Source: SXOA01 sp046153945
GTDB taxonomy: Bacteria; Planctomycetota; Planctomycetia; Pirellulales; Pirellulaceae
NCBI GenBank assembly: GCA_046153945.1
Contig: JBJXFF010000187.1
Span: 1-64,000 of the forward strand
Direction of reading: 5' to 3'
DNA length: 64,000 nucleotides
Below the pieces are notes generated by a model that saw only the letters and a program-made list of their open reading frames with translations, ran no database searches and was not told the origin of the DNA. Made by a program: the position numbers and the translations under genes. Every line of letters begins with the position of its first letter. The stretch's first letter is position 1. This document shows, one piece after another, positions 25,697 to 34,456 of the stretch.

Positions 25697-27816
25697 GGTG
25701 ACTTCGTGGACTGGAGCGGGATTGTTTTGACGCGTCCGGGTGTGCCGGGCTCAGGTTCCTCCTGGATCTTCGGCTCTCCGCCGAAGGCGGGGCCAGGCTT
25801 CCATGGTGCCCCTCGTTTGGAATAGTCCATATGCGGGCGATGCAATGGAGAAAGAGCGTGGTTCAGATATTGATGAATCGACTCTCCTTCAAAGCCTCCG
25901 GCGGCAACGATGTCATTTCTCAACTGGATGGCGTCGCGGTCCATGGGGTCAAAATGGATCGACCAGTCAATCTGCCTGATGGCGCGCGGGTAGTCGCCGG
26001 CGTTATAAGCCGCTAATGCCAGCCGCTGGTATCGCAGGGCGTAATTTCGCTTGGCAATCGGGCTCATCTTGTCGAAATAGACCGCTTGTTTCTGGGTGAA
26101 TTCATTGCCATATTTCTGTCCCTCGGAGCACAGAGCGTCCTCGTTGACGATTCGCGGCGTGATGAGCACGATGATCTCGTCCCTGACGATTTTCTCGGTC
26201 TTGGTGCGAAACAGCGGTCCCAGCCAGGGAAGATTGCCAATGAACGGAACCTGGTTGCGGGTCGTCTCCAAGTCCTTTCGCAGCAGCCCCCCGATGACGA
26301 TGGTGCTGCCGTCGTAACAGCCGACGTTGCCGGTGACCTGGGTGACGGATTTGTTGGGAATGGTGAGCCCGCCGGAGACGGTGACGCTGCCGGTGGAGAG
26401 TTCCGGATGTACCTCCATCCGGATGAAGCCGTCATTGGCGATGAAGGGGCGAATCCGCAGCAGCGTGCCTACATCGAGAAATTCGACGGACTGGGTGGAG
26501 AAGGTTTGCGTCACCGAAGTGTTCAAATAGCCGAGCTGTTCTCCAATTTGGATTTCCGCCCGCTGTTTGTTCATGCAGAGGACGCGGGGAGAAGCGATGA
26601 CGCTGGTGTCGCCAACCGTTTCCAAGGCGAGCATGAACGTGGAAAGGCTGCTGTCGAGAAATCCGAATTTCATCCCACCGTTGCCGACGTCGAGCGACGC
26701 CAGGGACGTAAGCGGAGTATTGCCAGTAACAATTCGGGCGTGGGCTTGGTTGCGAAGAGCCTGAAAATTGACGCCAAACTGATTGGAGTCGTTGAGCTTG
26801 ACGTTGATAATCATCGCCTCAATGGCGACCTGCGTCGGCTTGATGTCGACTTCGGCGTAAAGTTCATCAACTTGACGCAGGACGTTTTCGTAGTCCTTGA
26901 CCAGGACGACGTCAGTGCCGGCAAAGTCGTCTCCGCCCGTTTTGACCTGATCCGAAGGTATGCCCACTTGTGCCGCGGAGGAAACCGAGGCCACGCCGAA
27001 TTGCGGCGTCAGCAGGGGGGTGATTAAGGTTTGCAGTTCGACCGCTTTGACGTAATTGGGACGATAAACACGCATGGAAGCGCGGTCTTGCGACTGGTCC
27101 ATCTCGCTGAAGTCTTTGGTGCTGCCGACATAAATGATTCCCTTTTCTCGCCGCGAAATGTAACCGGAGTTCTTGAGAATGGCATTCAGTGCCGTTTCGG
27201 CGTCCACCTTGGTAAGGGAGACAGTCACGGTGCCGCTGACGTTCTTGCTGGCCAGGATATTCAGGCCATTCTCATTAAGCAGCTTCAGAACGGATAGAAT
27301 GTCGGTGTTCTGGCAATCGAAGGTTAAGGTGCCATCACCCTCATCTTTGACGGGACTTTCCGGTTCAGGAAGAGATTCGGGTTTCTCTTTGGGTGGCAGC
27401 ACAGGATTCTCGTCAGCCACATCGCCCGGAGTGGCGTCCCGGGGCGCGGGCGGCGCGGGATGGAGAACTCTTTCCTGCACCTCGTCGAGCGACGCCTGAA
27501 GGTTCCTCATGCTCCGCTGTGCCCGGTCGTTGATATCCTGGATGTCGTCCAGTTTTTGTTCGATTCGTTGCATTTCCTTGTTCGCACCCGGGCTTTCGGT
27601 CGGCGCAGGAGGAAATGATGGCTCAGAATTGGAAGTGGGTGCGGCGGCTGCGACTGGAGTCGCGGGGATTGGTGGCGAGAAGTCGGCCTTGGAATGCACG
27701 ACGGCGCTCTCGTCTGCCGCGCGCGGCGCTTTGGGGCGCCACGCCACGGCCAGGGCAATTGCCACCCCCACCGAGCCGCAGACGCAGAGCACCAGAATGC
27801 GCTGTCGCTTTTTCAT
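25693..27816 (-). CDS. Secretin (GspD/PilQ family) of type II secretion or type IV pilus
   Basis: 707 residues from ATG 27816 ('MKKRQRILVLCVCGSVG...'), which starts the membrane/signal segment; a start 19 codons upstream is possible. After a Pro-rich and coiled-coil region (about 50-120) comes a secretin N/STN module ('GTLTFDCQNTDILSVLKLL', 'VDAETALNAILKNSGY'). The C-terminal secretin core follows ('LLRIRPFIANDGFIRMEVHP', 'STIVIGGLLRKDLET', 'GLPWLGPLF'-type signature as 'NLPWLGPLFRTKTEK', 'IIVLITPRIV'). A TPR-like tail ('LALAAYNAGDYPRAIRQID') ends it. It forms the outer-membrane channel of the apparatus encoded upstream. Confidence 0.93.
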   Translation of the reverse strand: MKKRQRILVLCVCGSVGVAIALAVAWRPKAPRAADESAVVHSKADFSPPIPATPVAAAAPTSNSEPSFPPAPTESPGANKEMQRIEQKLDDIQDINDRAQRSMRNLQASLDEVQERVLHPAPPAPRDATPGDVADENPVLPPKEKPESLPEPESPVKDEGDGTLTFDCQNTDILSVLKLLNENGLNILASKNVSGTVTVSLTKVDAETALNAILKNSGYISRREKGIIYVGSTKDFSEMDQSQDRASMRVYRPNYVKAVELQTLITPLLTPQFGVASVSSAAQVGIPSDQVKTGGDDFAGTDVVLVKDYENVLRQVDELYAEVDIKPTQVAIEAMIINVKLNDSNQFGVNFQALRNQAHARIVTGNTPLTSLASLDVGNGGMKFGFLDSSLSTFMLALETVGDTSVIASPRVLCMNKQRAEIQIGEQLGYLNTSVTQTFSTQSVEFLDVGTLLRIRPFIANDGFIRMEVHPELSTGSVTVSGGLTIPNKSVTQVTGNVGCYDGSTIVIGGLLRKDLETTRNQVPFIGNLPWLGPLFRTKTEKIVRDEIIVLITPRIVNEDALCSEGQKYGNEFTQKQAVYFDKMSPIAKRNYALRYQRLALAAYNAGDYPRAIRQIDWSIHFDPMDRDAIQLRNDIVAAGGFEGESIHQYLNHALSPLHRPHMDYSKRGAPWKPGPAFGGEPKIQEEPEPGTPGRVKTIPLQSTKSP

Positions 27817-27850
27817 AGGCCTTCCTGACCTCGTAACCTTCCGTGGTGTT

Positions 27851-28633
27851 CTATTGCTGTTCCTCGACCCCAATCGACTTTGCTTGCGACGGAATCTTTG
27901 AAGAGGCCTTCTCTTCCTTCCGTTCCATTGGATTCGGAGTCGTCTGCTTGATCGCTTCCGTGCTGGTCTTTGCAGGATCGGAGGACGTCAGCTTCAATTG
28001 CCAGGTCCTTCCGCCCCGCTCCAATTCCACCATCCTTCGGAAGACCCTTAGCAGACGAAACTCGAGGTCTGGCTGACTGGCTCCCTTGTCGCTTGACTTG
28101 CCCGCATTCTGTTGGACGTTAATTGTGTCGTGTTCCCGATAGATATTGCCGTTAATAATTGCTTTTTTCACTCTGGGACTAATCACCACTCCCTGCAACA
28201 CCATTCCCAATTCCGAGGGGTCAAGTTCCACCGGTTGTTTAACTTCCGCCTCTGACCGGGACTCTTGTACGGGAGCGGCGATACTGACTTGAAATTTCTG
28301 ATTCCATTCAGAGTGAAAGTCCGCGGAAGTCGCTAGTGGATCCGCTTCCCGGCGCTCCCGAATTTCCCGCCATCCGATCGCAGCCTCCTTGTTGACCGCC
28401 GTGCTATTTCCTGATTGTCCGCTGGCTGCCAATCGCCCCAACGGCTCGGAATCTCCTGCGGGAGCAACCATCGCACCCGGCGCTACGGTGGCTCCCTCGT
28501 TCCCCGCCCACTTCCAAATCAGCGGAACCCAAAAATACATGCCCCCTAGAAGAAGTACCCCCAGGACACCCGTCTTCATCGGATTCGCCACCAGTTCGCG
28601 GTGGAGCGTTTTTACTAGTTTTTCCAGTTTCAC
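27851..28633 (-). CDS. PilP/GspB-like bitopic assembly protein
   Basis: 260 residues: a short cytoplasmic tail, one membrane helix (about 22-41, 'TGVLGVLLLGGMYFWVPLIW'), a long polar linker and a C-terminal small beta domain. The beta part reads 'ELGMVLQGVVISPRVKKAII', 'NGNIYREHDTINVQ' and 'FRLLRVFRRMVELERGGRTW', the pattern seen in PilP/GspC-GspB homology-region domains that link inner-membrane parts to the secretin. It lies directly upstream of the secretin gene, where pilP normally sits. Sequence identity to known PilP is not evident, so the name stays generic. Confidence 0.65.
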   Translation of the reverse strand: MKLEKLVKTLHRELVANPMKTGVLGVLLLGGMYFWVPLIWKWAGNEGATVAPGAMVAPAGDSEPLGRLAASGQSGNSTAVNKEAAIGWREIRERREADPLATSADFHSEWNQKFQVSIAAPVQESRSEAEVKQPVELDPSELGMVLQGVVISPRVKKAIINGNIYREHDTINVQQNAGKSSDKGASQPDLEFRLLRVFRRMVELERGGRTWQLKLTSSDPAKTSTEAIKQTTPNPMERKEEKASSKIPSQAKSIGVEEQQ

Positions 28634-28720
28634 AAGTTATTCGCCATCGTCCCACCTCGCTGTGGCGGAAGTACGAGCAGCGTCCTTAATTATCGGATGC
28701 ACTCCACCGAACCAATCGAT

Positions 28721-29269
28721 TTAATCGGCAAGGTCACCAAGAATCGTCAAAGTCAAGTCGCATTGCATCTCTCCCCGCACTTCACCCGGCCTGTGTAGTT
28801 TCACATTTTGCAGCCAGATGGTTTGGGGCATCTCTTCTACGCTCTTGAGGAATTCGAAGATTCCTTCAAAGCCCCCCGCTACGCTCACCTGGGTCGGGTA
28901 TTCAACTACCAAGCCGTGCGGCTTTGCCGCCAGCGGCTCCAAACGGAGGACCCGTATGCCTGCCAGATTGGCTTGAAAGGAAATCTGGGTCGGAAGGCGG
29001 TCGGCCTGATGAACGTCGGGGGCGTCGTGCTGCCATTTTTCTGCAACGGCACTAGTCTGCTCAAATTCCGGATGCACGGCGCTGACCGCGGCAAACAGAT
29101 TGTCGGTTTCCAGGATAAACCGCTGTTTTTCCGCCAGTTGCTGTCTCGCGACTTTTAAGGCCTTTTGCGAAGGCAAGAAAACAAAGCACAAATAGCCGAG
29201 GGCAATGCAGGCAATTCCGCCGGTCACCAACCAGCCAGGCGGGCCCTGGGTTCCAAACGGGTTTTTCAT
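28721..29269 (-). CDS. PilO/GspM-like protein
   Basis: 182 residues with an N-terminal membrane helix ('LVTGGIACIALGYLCFVFL', about 15-33), a coiled-coil stretch ('KALKVARQQLAEKQRFILE') and a ferredoxin-like C-terminal domain ('ISFQANLAGIRVLRLEPL', 'QVSVAGGFEGIFEFLKSVE', 'DLTLTILGDL'). This is the PilO architecture. The start overlaps the stop of the preceding PilN-like gene by ATGA. It would form the inner-membrane alignment complex with the PilN- and PilM-like proteins. Confidence 0.8.
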   Translation of the reverse strand: MKNPFGTQGPPGWLVTGGIACIALGYLCFVFLPSQKALKVARQQLAEKQRFILETDNLFAAVSAVHPEFEQTSAVAEKWQHDAPDVHQADRLPTQISFQANLAGIRVLRLEPLAAKPHGLVVEYPTQVSVAGGFEGIFEFLKSVEEMPQTIWLQNVKLHRPGEVRGEMQCDLTLTILGDLAD

Positions 29270-30042
29270 GGCAACTCTCCGGGAGTGTTTGCTCCGCCGT
29301 GGAGGTGCATTCCAGCGACAGCCACATCGGCCGCTTCTCCCTTTCTGACGGGAGCCCCAGGCTGACCATAGCCTGGTCGGACGACGACACGGATATTGAA
29401 TTTTGAGGTCCCTTTTGCCGGGTCTTCGCTCCCCGACTCCAGACCCTTCAAGCTCGCGGAGGCAAAGAGAGGGGACCTCGCCAAGGAATCCACATAGGTG
29501 TGCAATTCCTTGGCATTTGTGGCCTCGCCACTCAACTCGAGAACAGTCCGTTGATGATCGTGCTGGTTTCTCAACTGGGCCAGAACCGATTGCGGAGTGA
29601 CCTGGGCGGTTTTCTCACCTTCCACGACGGAGTGGTTCGCATCCCCTTCTTCTCCTTGGGCCACGGGCGTCGCTTCCGTCTGTTCGATCAAGTGGATGCT
29701 CGTCAGTTGGATCGACGGGGTTAACGGCCGGGCGATGGCCGCCAGCAGTTGCGTCCGGGGCCAAGGGTGCTCAAGGTACACGTAGAGGTCCGCGAATGCC
29801 TCCGCGCGTTTCCTGTTTTCCATCAACTTCGAGATATCCGCTTGCCGCTGTAGGGCGACTTCATGCCTCGGTTCCACTAACTTCACCTGCGCATCAACTG
29901 TCCGCCGCAAGAGCCACTGGCCGGAGGCCGTGCCGGCAATCGCCAGTGCGAAGAGCATGGCCACTCCCATCCAGTACAGGCGTGAACGCCCCAGCACTCG
30001 CTGGTGATGATAATGTTCGGGAAGGAAATCGATGTTCTTCAC
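29266..30042 (-). CDS. PilN/GspL-C-like protein
   Basis: 258 residues. The N-terminal 'MKNIDFLPEHYHHQRV' matches the PilN leader that binds the PilM groove ('NLLP' in classic PilN, 'IDFLP' here). One membrane helix (about 23-45) is followed by a helical and then a ferredoxin-like domain ('QLLAAIARPLTPSIQLTSIH', 'HTYVDSLARSPLFASASLKG', 'FNIRVVVRPGYG'). It starts six bases after the pilM-like stop and overlaps the PilO-like gene. It is part of the inner-membrane platform. Confidence 0.82.
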   Translation of the reverse strand: MKNIDFLPEHYHHQRVLGRSRLYWMGVAMLFALAIAGTASGQWLLRRTVDAQVKLVEPRHEVALQRQADISKLMENRKRAEAFADLYVYLEHPWPRTQLLAAIARPLTPSIQLTSIHLIEQTEATPVAQGEEGDANHSVVEGEKTAQVTPQSVLAQLRNQHDHQRTVLELSGEATNAKELHTYVDSLARSPLFASASLKGLESGSEDPAKGTSKFNIRVVVRPGYGQPGAPVRKGEAADVAVAGMHLHGGANTPGELP

Positions 30043-30048
30043 GGTGAG

Positions 30049-31098
30049 TTATTTGACCTCGCGGAGGGCCAGGCCGGCAGCCACGTCCCACAGGCCGCGT
30101 CGACCAAGGTCGCGTGGCATGGGCAGGTCCCGAAACGGGTCGCTAAGCTCGCACTTCAGATTCAGGATTTTTCCAATCGACTCGGCGAGTTGCGGTGTCG
30201 CCTCTCCTCCCCCCAGCACCACGCGGGCGAGCGGCTGGCCGCGAAAAGTGACGCTGTGATAGCGAACGCACAGGGCCAACTCCCCTCCCAAACGGTCAAT
30301 AATGCCGCGCGTGGCCTCGGTCACGGTGCGCATCACTTCCGGGTCTTGCAAGTCGGTGCGCCGGTCGCCGCTGTGGCGGCGTAGATCCGCGGCTTCTTTT
30401 GGTTCCATGCGCAGATGGCGGGCGACCGCGGCATCCAGGTTCGTTCCGCCAAGTTCGACATACTTCACAAACAGCATTTCATCCCCTTGCGTGATGACAA
30501 CGGCCGTTCGCTGATGTCCAACGTGAACGATCATGGCGCGCTCCTGGGCGTCTTCCTGTCGCCGGAACTGCGCGGCGTAACAGCGGATGAGAGCCGCAGG
30601 CTCAACATCCACGGCCCTGGGAATGAGTTTCCCCTTTTCAATGAGGTCGAGCGTCCTTTGCAGGATGGGACGATGGCAGGCAAACACGATCACTTCGCGC
30701 AGGACCGCATCCCCTTGCCGCACGTCAGCCGCCTCCAGGTAGCGAAACTCCGTTTCTTCCACCGCAAAGGGTACGCGGCCCGCAGCTTCCTGGGCTATCT
30801 GGCGCGAGAGTTCGGCACCATCCGACTTGGGAATGCGGATGTTCTGTAGCACAAGTTCTTTGTCTCCCAGGCAAAGCACCGCGTCCCGACCAACAAACTT
30901 TCGCTCGATGAGGCCGCGCTGAAGCGTGGCCGCGGCCTGCTCGGCATATTGTTCGGGGGATGTCGTCGGGGGAAATTCCCAGCGGCCGGCCGCAATCAGG
31001 CGCGTGTGATCCGCGGAGAACTGCACCATCTTCACGGAGCGAGAGCCCAGATCGATTCCGATCGGTCCGACGCGATGCAGATTAATGAATGGGATCAT
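30049..31098 (-). CDS. pilM: PilM-like actin-fold ATPase of pilus/T2SS platform
   Basis: 349 residues with the FtsA/PilM actin-like fold. Phosphate-1 is 'PIGIDLGSRSVKMVQFSA' (about 12-29), a connecting segment is 'RDAVLCLGDKELVLQNIRIP', phosphate-2 is 'RAMIVHVGHQRTAVVITQGD' and the adenosine-site part is 'LARVVLGGGEATPQLAESIG'. It has no signal or membrane helix, consistent with a cytoplasmic component. Adjacent PilN-, PilO- and PilP-like genes downstream follow the classic pilMNOPQ order. Confidence 0.88.
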   Translation of the reverse strand: MIPFINLHRVGPIGIDLGSRSVKMVQFSADHTRLIAAGRWEFPPTTSPEQYAEQAAATLQRGLIERKFVGRDAVLCLGDKELVLQNIRIPKSDGAELSRQIAQEAAGRVPFAVEETEFRYLEAADVRQGDAVLREVIVFACHRPILQRTLDLIEKGKLIPRAVDVEPAALIRCYAAQFRRQEDAQERAMIVHVGHQRTAVVITQGDEMLFVKYVELGGTNLDAAVARHLRMEPKEAADLRRHSGDRRTDLQDPEVMRTVTEATRGIIDRLGGELALCVRYHSVTFRGQPLARVVLGGGEATPQLAESIGKILNLKCELSDPFRDLPMPRDLGRRGLWDVAAGLALREVK

Positions 31099-31110
31099 GA
31101 GGGGTTGTGA

Positions 31111-31758
31111 CTAAGGCGTGATTCCAGCGGGGGTAACGGCTTGAACGTTTCCAACGTCCACAGTGCCCGTGGTTGGATTGACGGTGATGGAGATATACAA
31201 CTTCGTTCCCGAGGAATTGCTAACGAGCCAAATCAGGGTTGCCTCCGGACGGGTTGTGTTTCCAAGCGGACCGAATTCCAGGTCCGTTACATCGCTGGGG
31301 GTTGCCGGATTCTTCTGCACGGCAGCAATGCTCACAGAGCCGGCCAGCATGGGAAGCTTGGCAAGATCTGCCGTCTGCTGAGTGCTGCCAACATTGAAGG
31401 TGTGAAACGGGGACGGAGGAAGCTTATTTAGAGAATTCACGGCACCCGAATGCTGCAAGACGTAGCTCTTGCTGCCGATGTTGAAAGTGGTGCGGTAACT
31501 GGAGTTGTTGGCTACCGCCAGGCCCCGCGCGTAGGCCAAATCGCCGGCCACGCTGTCTGCCGCCATTTGCAGTTGCTGGGGGACGTCGCTGGAGAGAAGA
31601 GGGGCGGCGACCGCAATCAGGATGCCGACAATGGCGACCACAATCAGCAGTTCGATCAGGGAGAAAGCATGCCACGAGCGCTTCACCCACCGCCGACCAG
31701 TCAGCGGGGTGCAGGCAAATTCACTACTTATTCTTGCTGCGTCCATTAGGTACGGCAA
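31111..31758 (-). CDS. GspH-type minor pseudopilin
   Basis: Up to 215 residues. The prepilin signature is 'HAFSLIELLIVVAIVGILIA': the residue before the cleavage site is Ala where Gly is usual, the +1 residue is Phe and Glu is at +5. The rest is beta-rich ('DSVAGDLAYARGLAVANNSS'), which matches the GspH/FimT pattern. The true start is uncertain: candidates are 31758, an ATG at 31746 or a GTG at 31686 that would give a leader of typical length. All the longer ones overlap the small gene upstream. It would be part of the pseudopilus tip. Confidence 0.82.
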   Translation of the reverse strand: MPYLMDAARISSEFACTPLTGRRWVKRSWHAFSLIELLIVVAIVGILIAVAAPLLSSDVPQQLQMAADSVAGDLAYARGLAVANNSSYRTTFNIGSKSYVLQHSGAVNSLNKLPPSPFHTFNVGSTQQTADLAKLPMLAGSVSIAAVQKNPATPSDVTDLEFGPLGNTTRPEATLIWLVSNSSGTKLYISITVNPTTGTVDVGNVQAVTPAGITP

Positions 31759-31966
31759 TCACTTCTTTCAGGAGCGCATTTTGCTCCTTGATCAGCTCTT
31801 TGATTTCGCGCAGTTCGCGGATCATTACTTCCCGCTGAGAGCCGGCATCTTCAAACGGCGGACTTCCCGGTGGGGCCGCGAAAAGGAGGCTGTAGAAACC
31901 TAGCATGCAAAGCAGCGCCCCGCCTGCGGCGCAGGCCAACGCGGGGCGAACGGGGAGGATATGCAT
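31724..31966 (-). CDS. Small secreted or anchored coiled-coil protein
   Basis: 80 residues: a hydrophobic N-terminus ('ALACAAGGALLCMLGFYSLL') that is a signal peptide or anchor, then an acidic/basic helix 'QREVMIRELREIKELIKEQN' with heptad hydrophobics. AGGAG lies 9 bp before the ATG. It is embedded in the pseudopilin cluster between the GspK-like and GspH-like genes and probably belongs to the same operon. No family was recognised. Confidence 0.65.
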   Translation of the reverse strand: MHILPVRPALACAAGGALLCMLGFYSLLFAAPPGSPPFEDAGSQREVMIRELREIKELIKEQNALLKEVIAVPNGRSKNK

Positions 31967-32039
31967 GGGAAGAGGCTCCTAAGGAATATAGGGAAGGGCG
32001 GGATGATAGCAGCCACGCTGCTCAGGTACAAGGCATTTC

Positions 32040-33626
32040 TTAGGGCCCGTCTTTCCAGGAAACAATGTTCCAGCGGAGTCCGGCGTCCCCCGCCGCAATG
32101 GTATAGATCGGCTGGCTCCAGTTAGGCCAGTGATACGTGACGCTTGTCGGCGGTTGAAACACGATCTTTGGCGGGGCCTGCAGGTCGTAGGTGCTTTGGT
32201 CCATCCAGTCGGGAAAATATGGAACCGTCGACTGGCTGTCGAACGCGCCGTACTGGCTGTTCCAGTTGCCATGCGGAAGCGCCGTCCATTCGGTACGCGC
32301 GCTGAAGTCGAGGTCGTTCGTGAATACGCGTCCCTGCACGTTGAACGTGGTGGCCTGGCTGCCGGATTCGAGCACCAGGTCGGACCAGGCAATGATGAGC
32401 CCCCGGACCAGAGAGTTGCTGTTGTCTTTGATCACGAAGTCGTTATTGGTCATGGCCGCCGGCAACTGGTAGACGGTGCTGCTGCCGCTGAGCGCGGGGA
32501 GATTGAGGCCATTGATTTCCACCCCTGTTCCATCGAGCTGCATCTCATCGCTGGCACCATCAGAAAACAGGACCCCGGTGAATTTGGTTCCGGTTTTCAG
32601 GCTCACGGTTCCACCTGTCTTGTACAGCCCGAGCGGATTAGTGGTGGTGTTGGCCCCGATGATTTGTCCCGTCGGGGTCGAGCCATAGGTGGTGGTGAGG
32701 TTCCCAACCGTATAGACGGGCCCCCCGGCATAGAGTTGGTACGTGGTCGGGGCATTCGAATAGCTCATCGGATTGGTCCCGGGGGGGCTCGCGTAGTCGA
32801 CTGTCACCCCCAGCCAACTAGTCAGTTCGTTCGCCGTCGACGAATTCTGCCTGAACAGCCCGCTGCCTAGAGTCACGTTCCCGGTAAAGTGACGATAATC
32901 GACGCCGGTGGAGTTTCTCTTGTTCTTCAAGTCCTTGATGTACTCGGTCCGCTGATCGTCGCCGAGATGCCCCGGATCGATGGAAAGCTGCTGAAACTGG
33001 AGCGTTCCCAGGAAACAAACATTCCCCTGGAATTGGATCGGTGCATCGACATTTTCGTTGTAGGCAAGGGGAGAAGCATTCCACTGGTAGCAAGTGTAGC
33101 CATTCATGGTGTTCCAACGACTCGGTGTGGCGTCGGTATTTAGGGCCCGCCGGACCAGTTGCAGGACGGCGGTCATTGTGTAAGTGGTCGGCAGCGTGCT
33201 GTCGCCGCTGTTTAAGGCTGTTCCCGTGGAGACGACGGTCACTCGAAAGGGATATTCCGAGTAGCTCGGATCGGCCGGCGAAAGGGAGGCGTCGCCGGCG
33301 GTGAAGGTGACGGAGTAGGAGGATTGGCTGTCGACATCGCCTGCCAACGTGGTCCCCACGCCTCTCCAACCGCCGTCGACACTCATCTTTCGGATGGCGC
33401 GAATCAGCCCTGCTTCGGCCGCCTGGCGCGCTAGGCCATTGGTCTGTGCGTTCGTTTGCAAGAGCGTGGTCTGCACCTGGGAGCGCATCATCGCATAGCT
33501 AACCGCGATGGTGATCGCGAGCATTCCCAGAACTACAATGAGCGCCACTCCGCGGCGACGCGACCGAAACAGGATGCGTTGATGATGATTAAGATTGATG
33601 TCCATGCCGCTGATATTCCTTCTCAT
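32040..33626 (-). CDS. GspK/PilX-like minor pseudopilin, enlarged
   Basis: 528 residues from ATG 33626, which overlaps the stop of the GspJ-like gene by ATGA. The leader 'RSRRRGVALIVVLGMLAITI' has a prepilin-type Gly followed by 'VALIVVL', lacking Glu at +5 exactly as GspK proteins do. 'MMRSQVQTTLLQTNAQTNGL' and 'RQAAEAGLIRAIRKMSVDGG' follow, typical of GspK/PilX. The remaining 400 residues are Gly/Ser/Thr/Asn-rich and beta-predicted, with no helical GspK domain visible. It probably caps the pseudopilus with an unusual extracellular part. Confidence 0.78.
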   Translation of the reverse strand: MRRNISGMDINLNHHQRILFRSRRRGVALIVVLGMLAITIAVSYAMMRSQVQTTLLQTNAQTNGLARQAAEAGLIRAIRKMSVDGGWRGVGTTLAGDVDSQSSYSVTFTAGDASLSPADPSYSEYPFRVTVVSTGTALNSGDSTLPTTYTMTAVLQLVRRALNTDATPSRWNTMNGYTCYQWNASPLAYNENVDAPIQFQGNVCFLGTLQFQQLSIDPGHLGDDQRTEYIKDLKNKRNSTGVDYRHFTGNVTLGSGLFRQNSSTANELTSWLGVTVDYASPPGTNPMSYSNAPTTYQLYAGGPVYTVGNLTTTYGSTPTGQIIGANTTTNPLGLYKTGGTVSLKTGTKFTGVLFSDGASDEMQLDGTGVEINGLNLPALSGSSTVYQLPAAMTNNDFVIKDNSNSLVRGLIIAWSDLVLESGSQATTFNVQGRVFTNDLDFSARTEWTALPHGNWNSQYGAFDSQSTVPYFPDWMDQSTYDLQAPPKIVFQPPTSVTYHWPNWSQPIYTIAAGDAGLRWNIVSWKDGP

Positions 33627-34456
33627 TTCGCCAACTGATACACTCTTGTCGCTGAGCCGAAGAACGGAATGGCCGGTTGTTCGCTTGTGTCGTCCGCGAG
33701 CATCTGGATTTCCGTCAGGCAACTTACCCGGCGGTTGCCAAAGTTGGACCCATATTGATCGAGTGGCCAATCAATGTTGGGCCAAGTCCGCGATCCCGCT
33801 TTGTATTCCGTCCATTGCGTGGCTGACGGACTCATGAGGATGCGAAAGCGGACCATTCCGCGGGAAGCGGCATCCGTGAGCAGGTTCGACAACCTGCTCG
33901 CCGTGCCGCCGCCGGTGGTGGCGACGTCCAGCCGATCGGTGATTACCGTCTTGGTGCTGTTATTCGAGTAAAGCATGGAAACCACGAGAGCGTTGAGGGC
34001 CGCTGGCGAGGAACTGGCAATCAATGTCGTGTCGGTCGTGGTGATCTCCAGAAGTTCGAAAGGGCGACCGGGATTGTAAGTGTAGACAATCAAGTCGCTC
34101 ATCCTGGGAAATTCCGTGGCGCTCGCATTCACGCCGTTTGACTTCCAAATCAACAGCCGATCTGGAAAGTTGTTAGTGCCTACCGTGCTGGAGGCGACCA
34201 TGCAACCTGGAAAGCTCTCGCTGGCTTTGCAGTTCGTCACATGACGGCGAATCCGTTCCAGCACGACCCGGGCATGTTGCGCCGCTTCGTTCTGGCTGCG
34301 GCAATGGTCATTGGCGTTGCCGACGCTGTAGGCCAGCGTCCCCATCCCTCCCGCCAGAATGGTGAGGATGGCGACAGCGCATAGCAGCTCGGGCAGCGTG
34401 AACCCACGGCGCTTCGCGGCAGGGGCTGCGTTAGGTCGGTGGCGGAATGTAGGCAT
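33623..34456 (-). CDS. GspJ/PilW-like minor pseudopilin
   Basis: 277 residues from ATG 34456, which has a good GGAGG seven bases upstream; a longer in-frame start lacks one. The class III leader is 'KRRGFTLPELLCAVAILTIL', cleaved after Gly, with Glu at +5. 'QNEAAQHARVVLERIRRHV' and a beta-rich C-terminus follow ('YKAGSRTWPNIDWPLDQYG'), as in GspJ/PilW. It overlaps the 3' end of the GspI-like gene by 26 bp and the GspK-like start by 4 bp, indicating a tightly coupled operon. Confidence 0.82.
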   Translation of the reverse strand: MPTFRHRPNAAPAAKRRGFTLPELLCAVAILTILAGGMGTLAYSVGNANDHCRSQNEAAQHARVVLERIRRHVTNCKASESFPGCMVASSTVGTNNFPDRLLIWKSNGVNASATEFPRMSDLIVYTYNPGRPFELLEITTTDTTLIASSSPAALNALVVSMLYSNNSTKTVITDRLDVATTGGGTASRLSNLLTDAASRGMVRFRILMSPSATQWTEYKAGSRTWPNIDWPLDQYGSNFGNRRVSCLTEIQMLADDTSEQPAIPFFGSATRVYQLAK

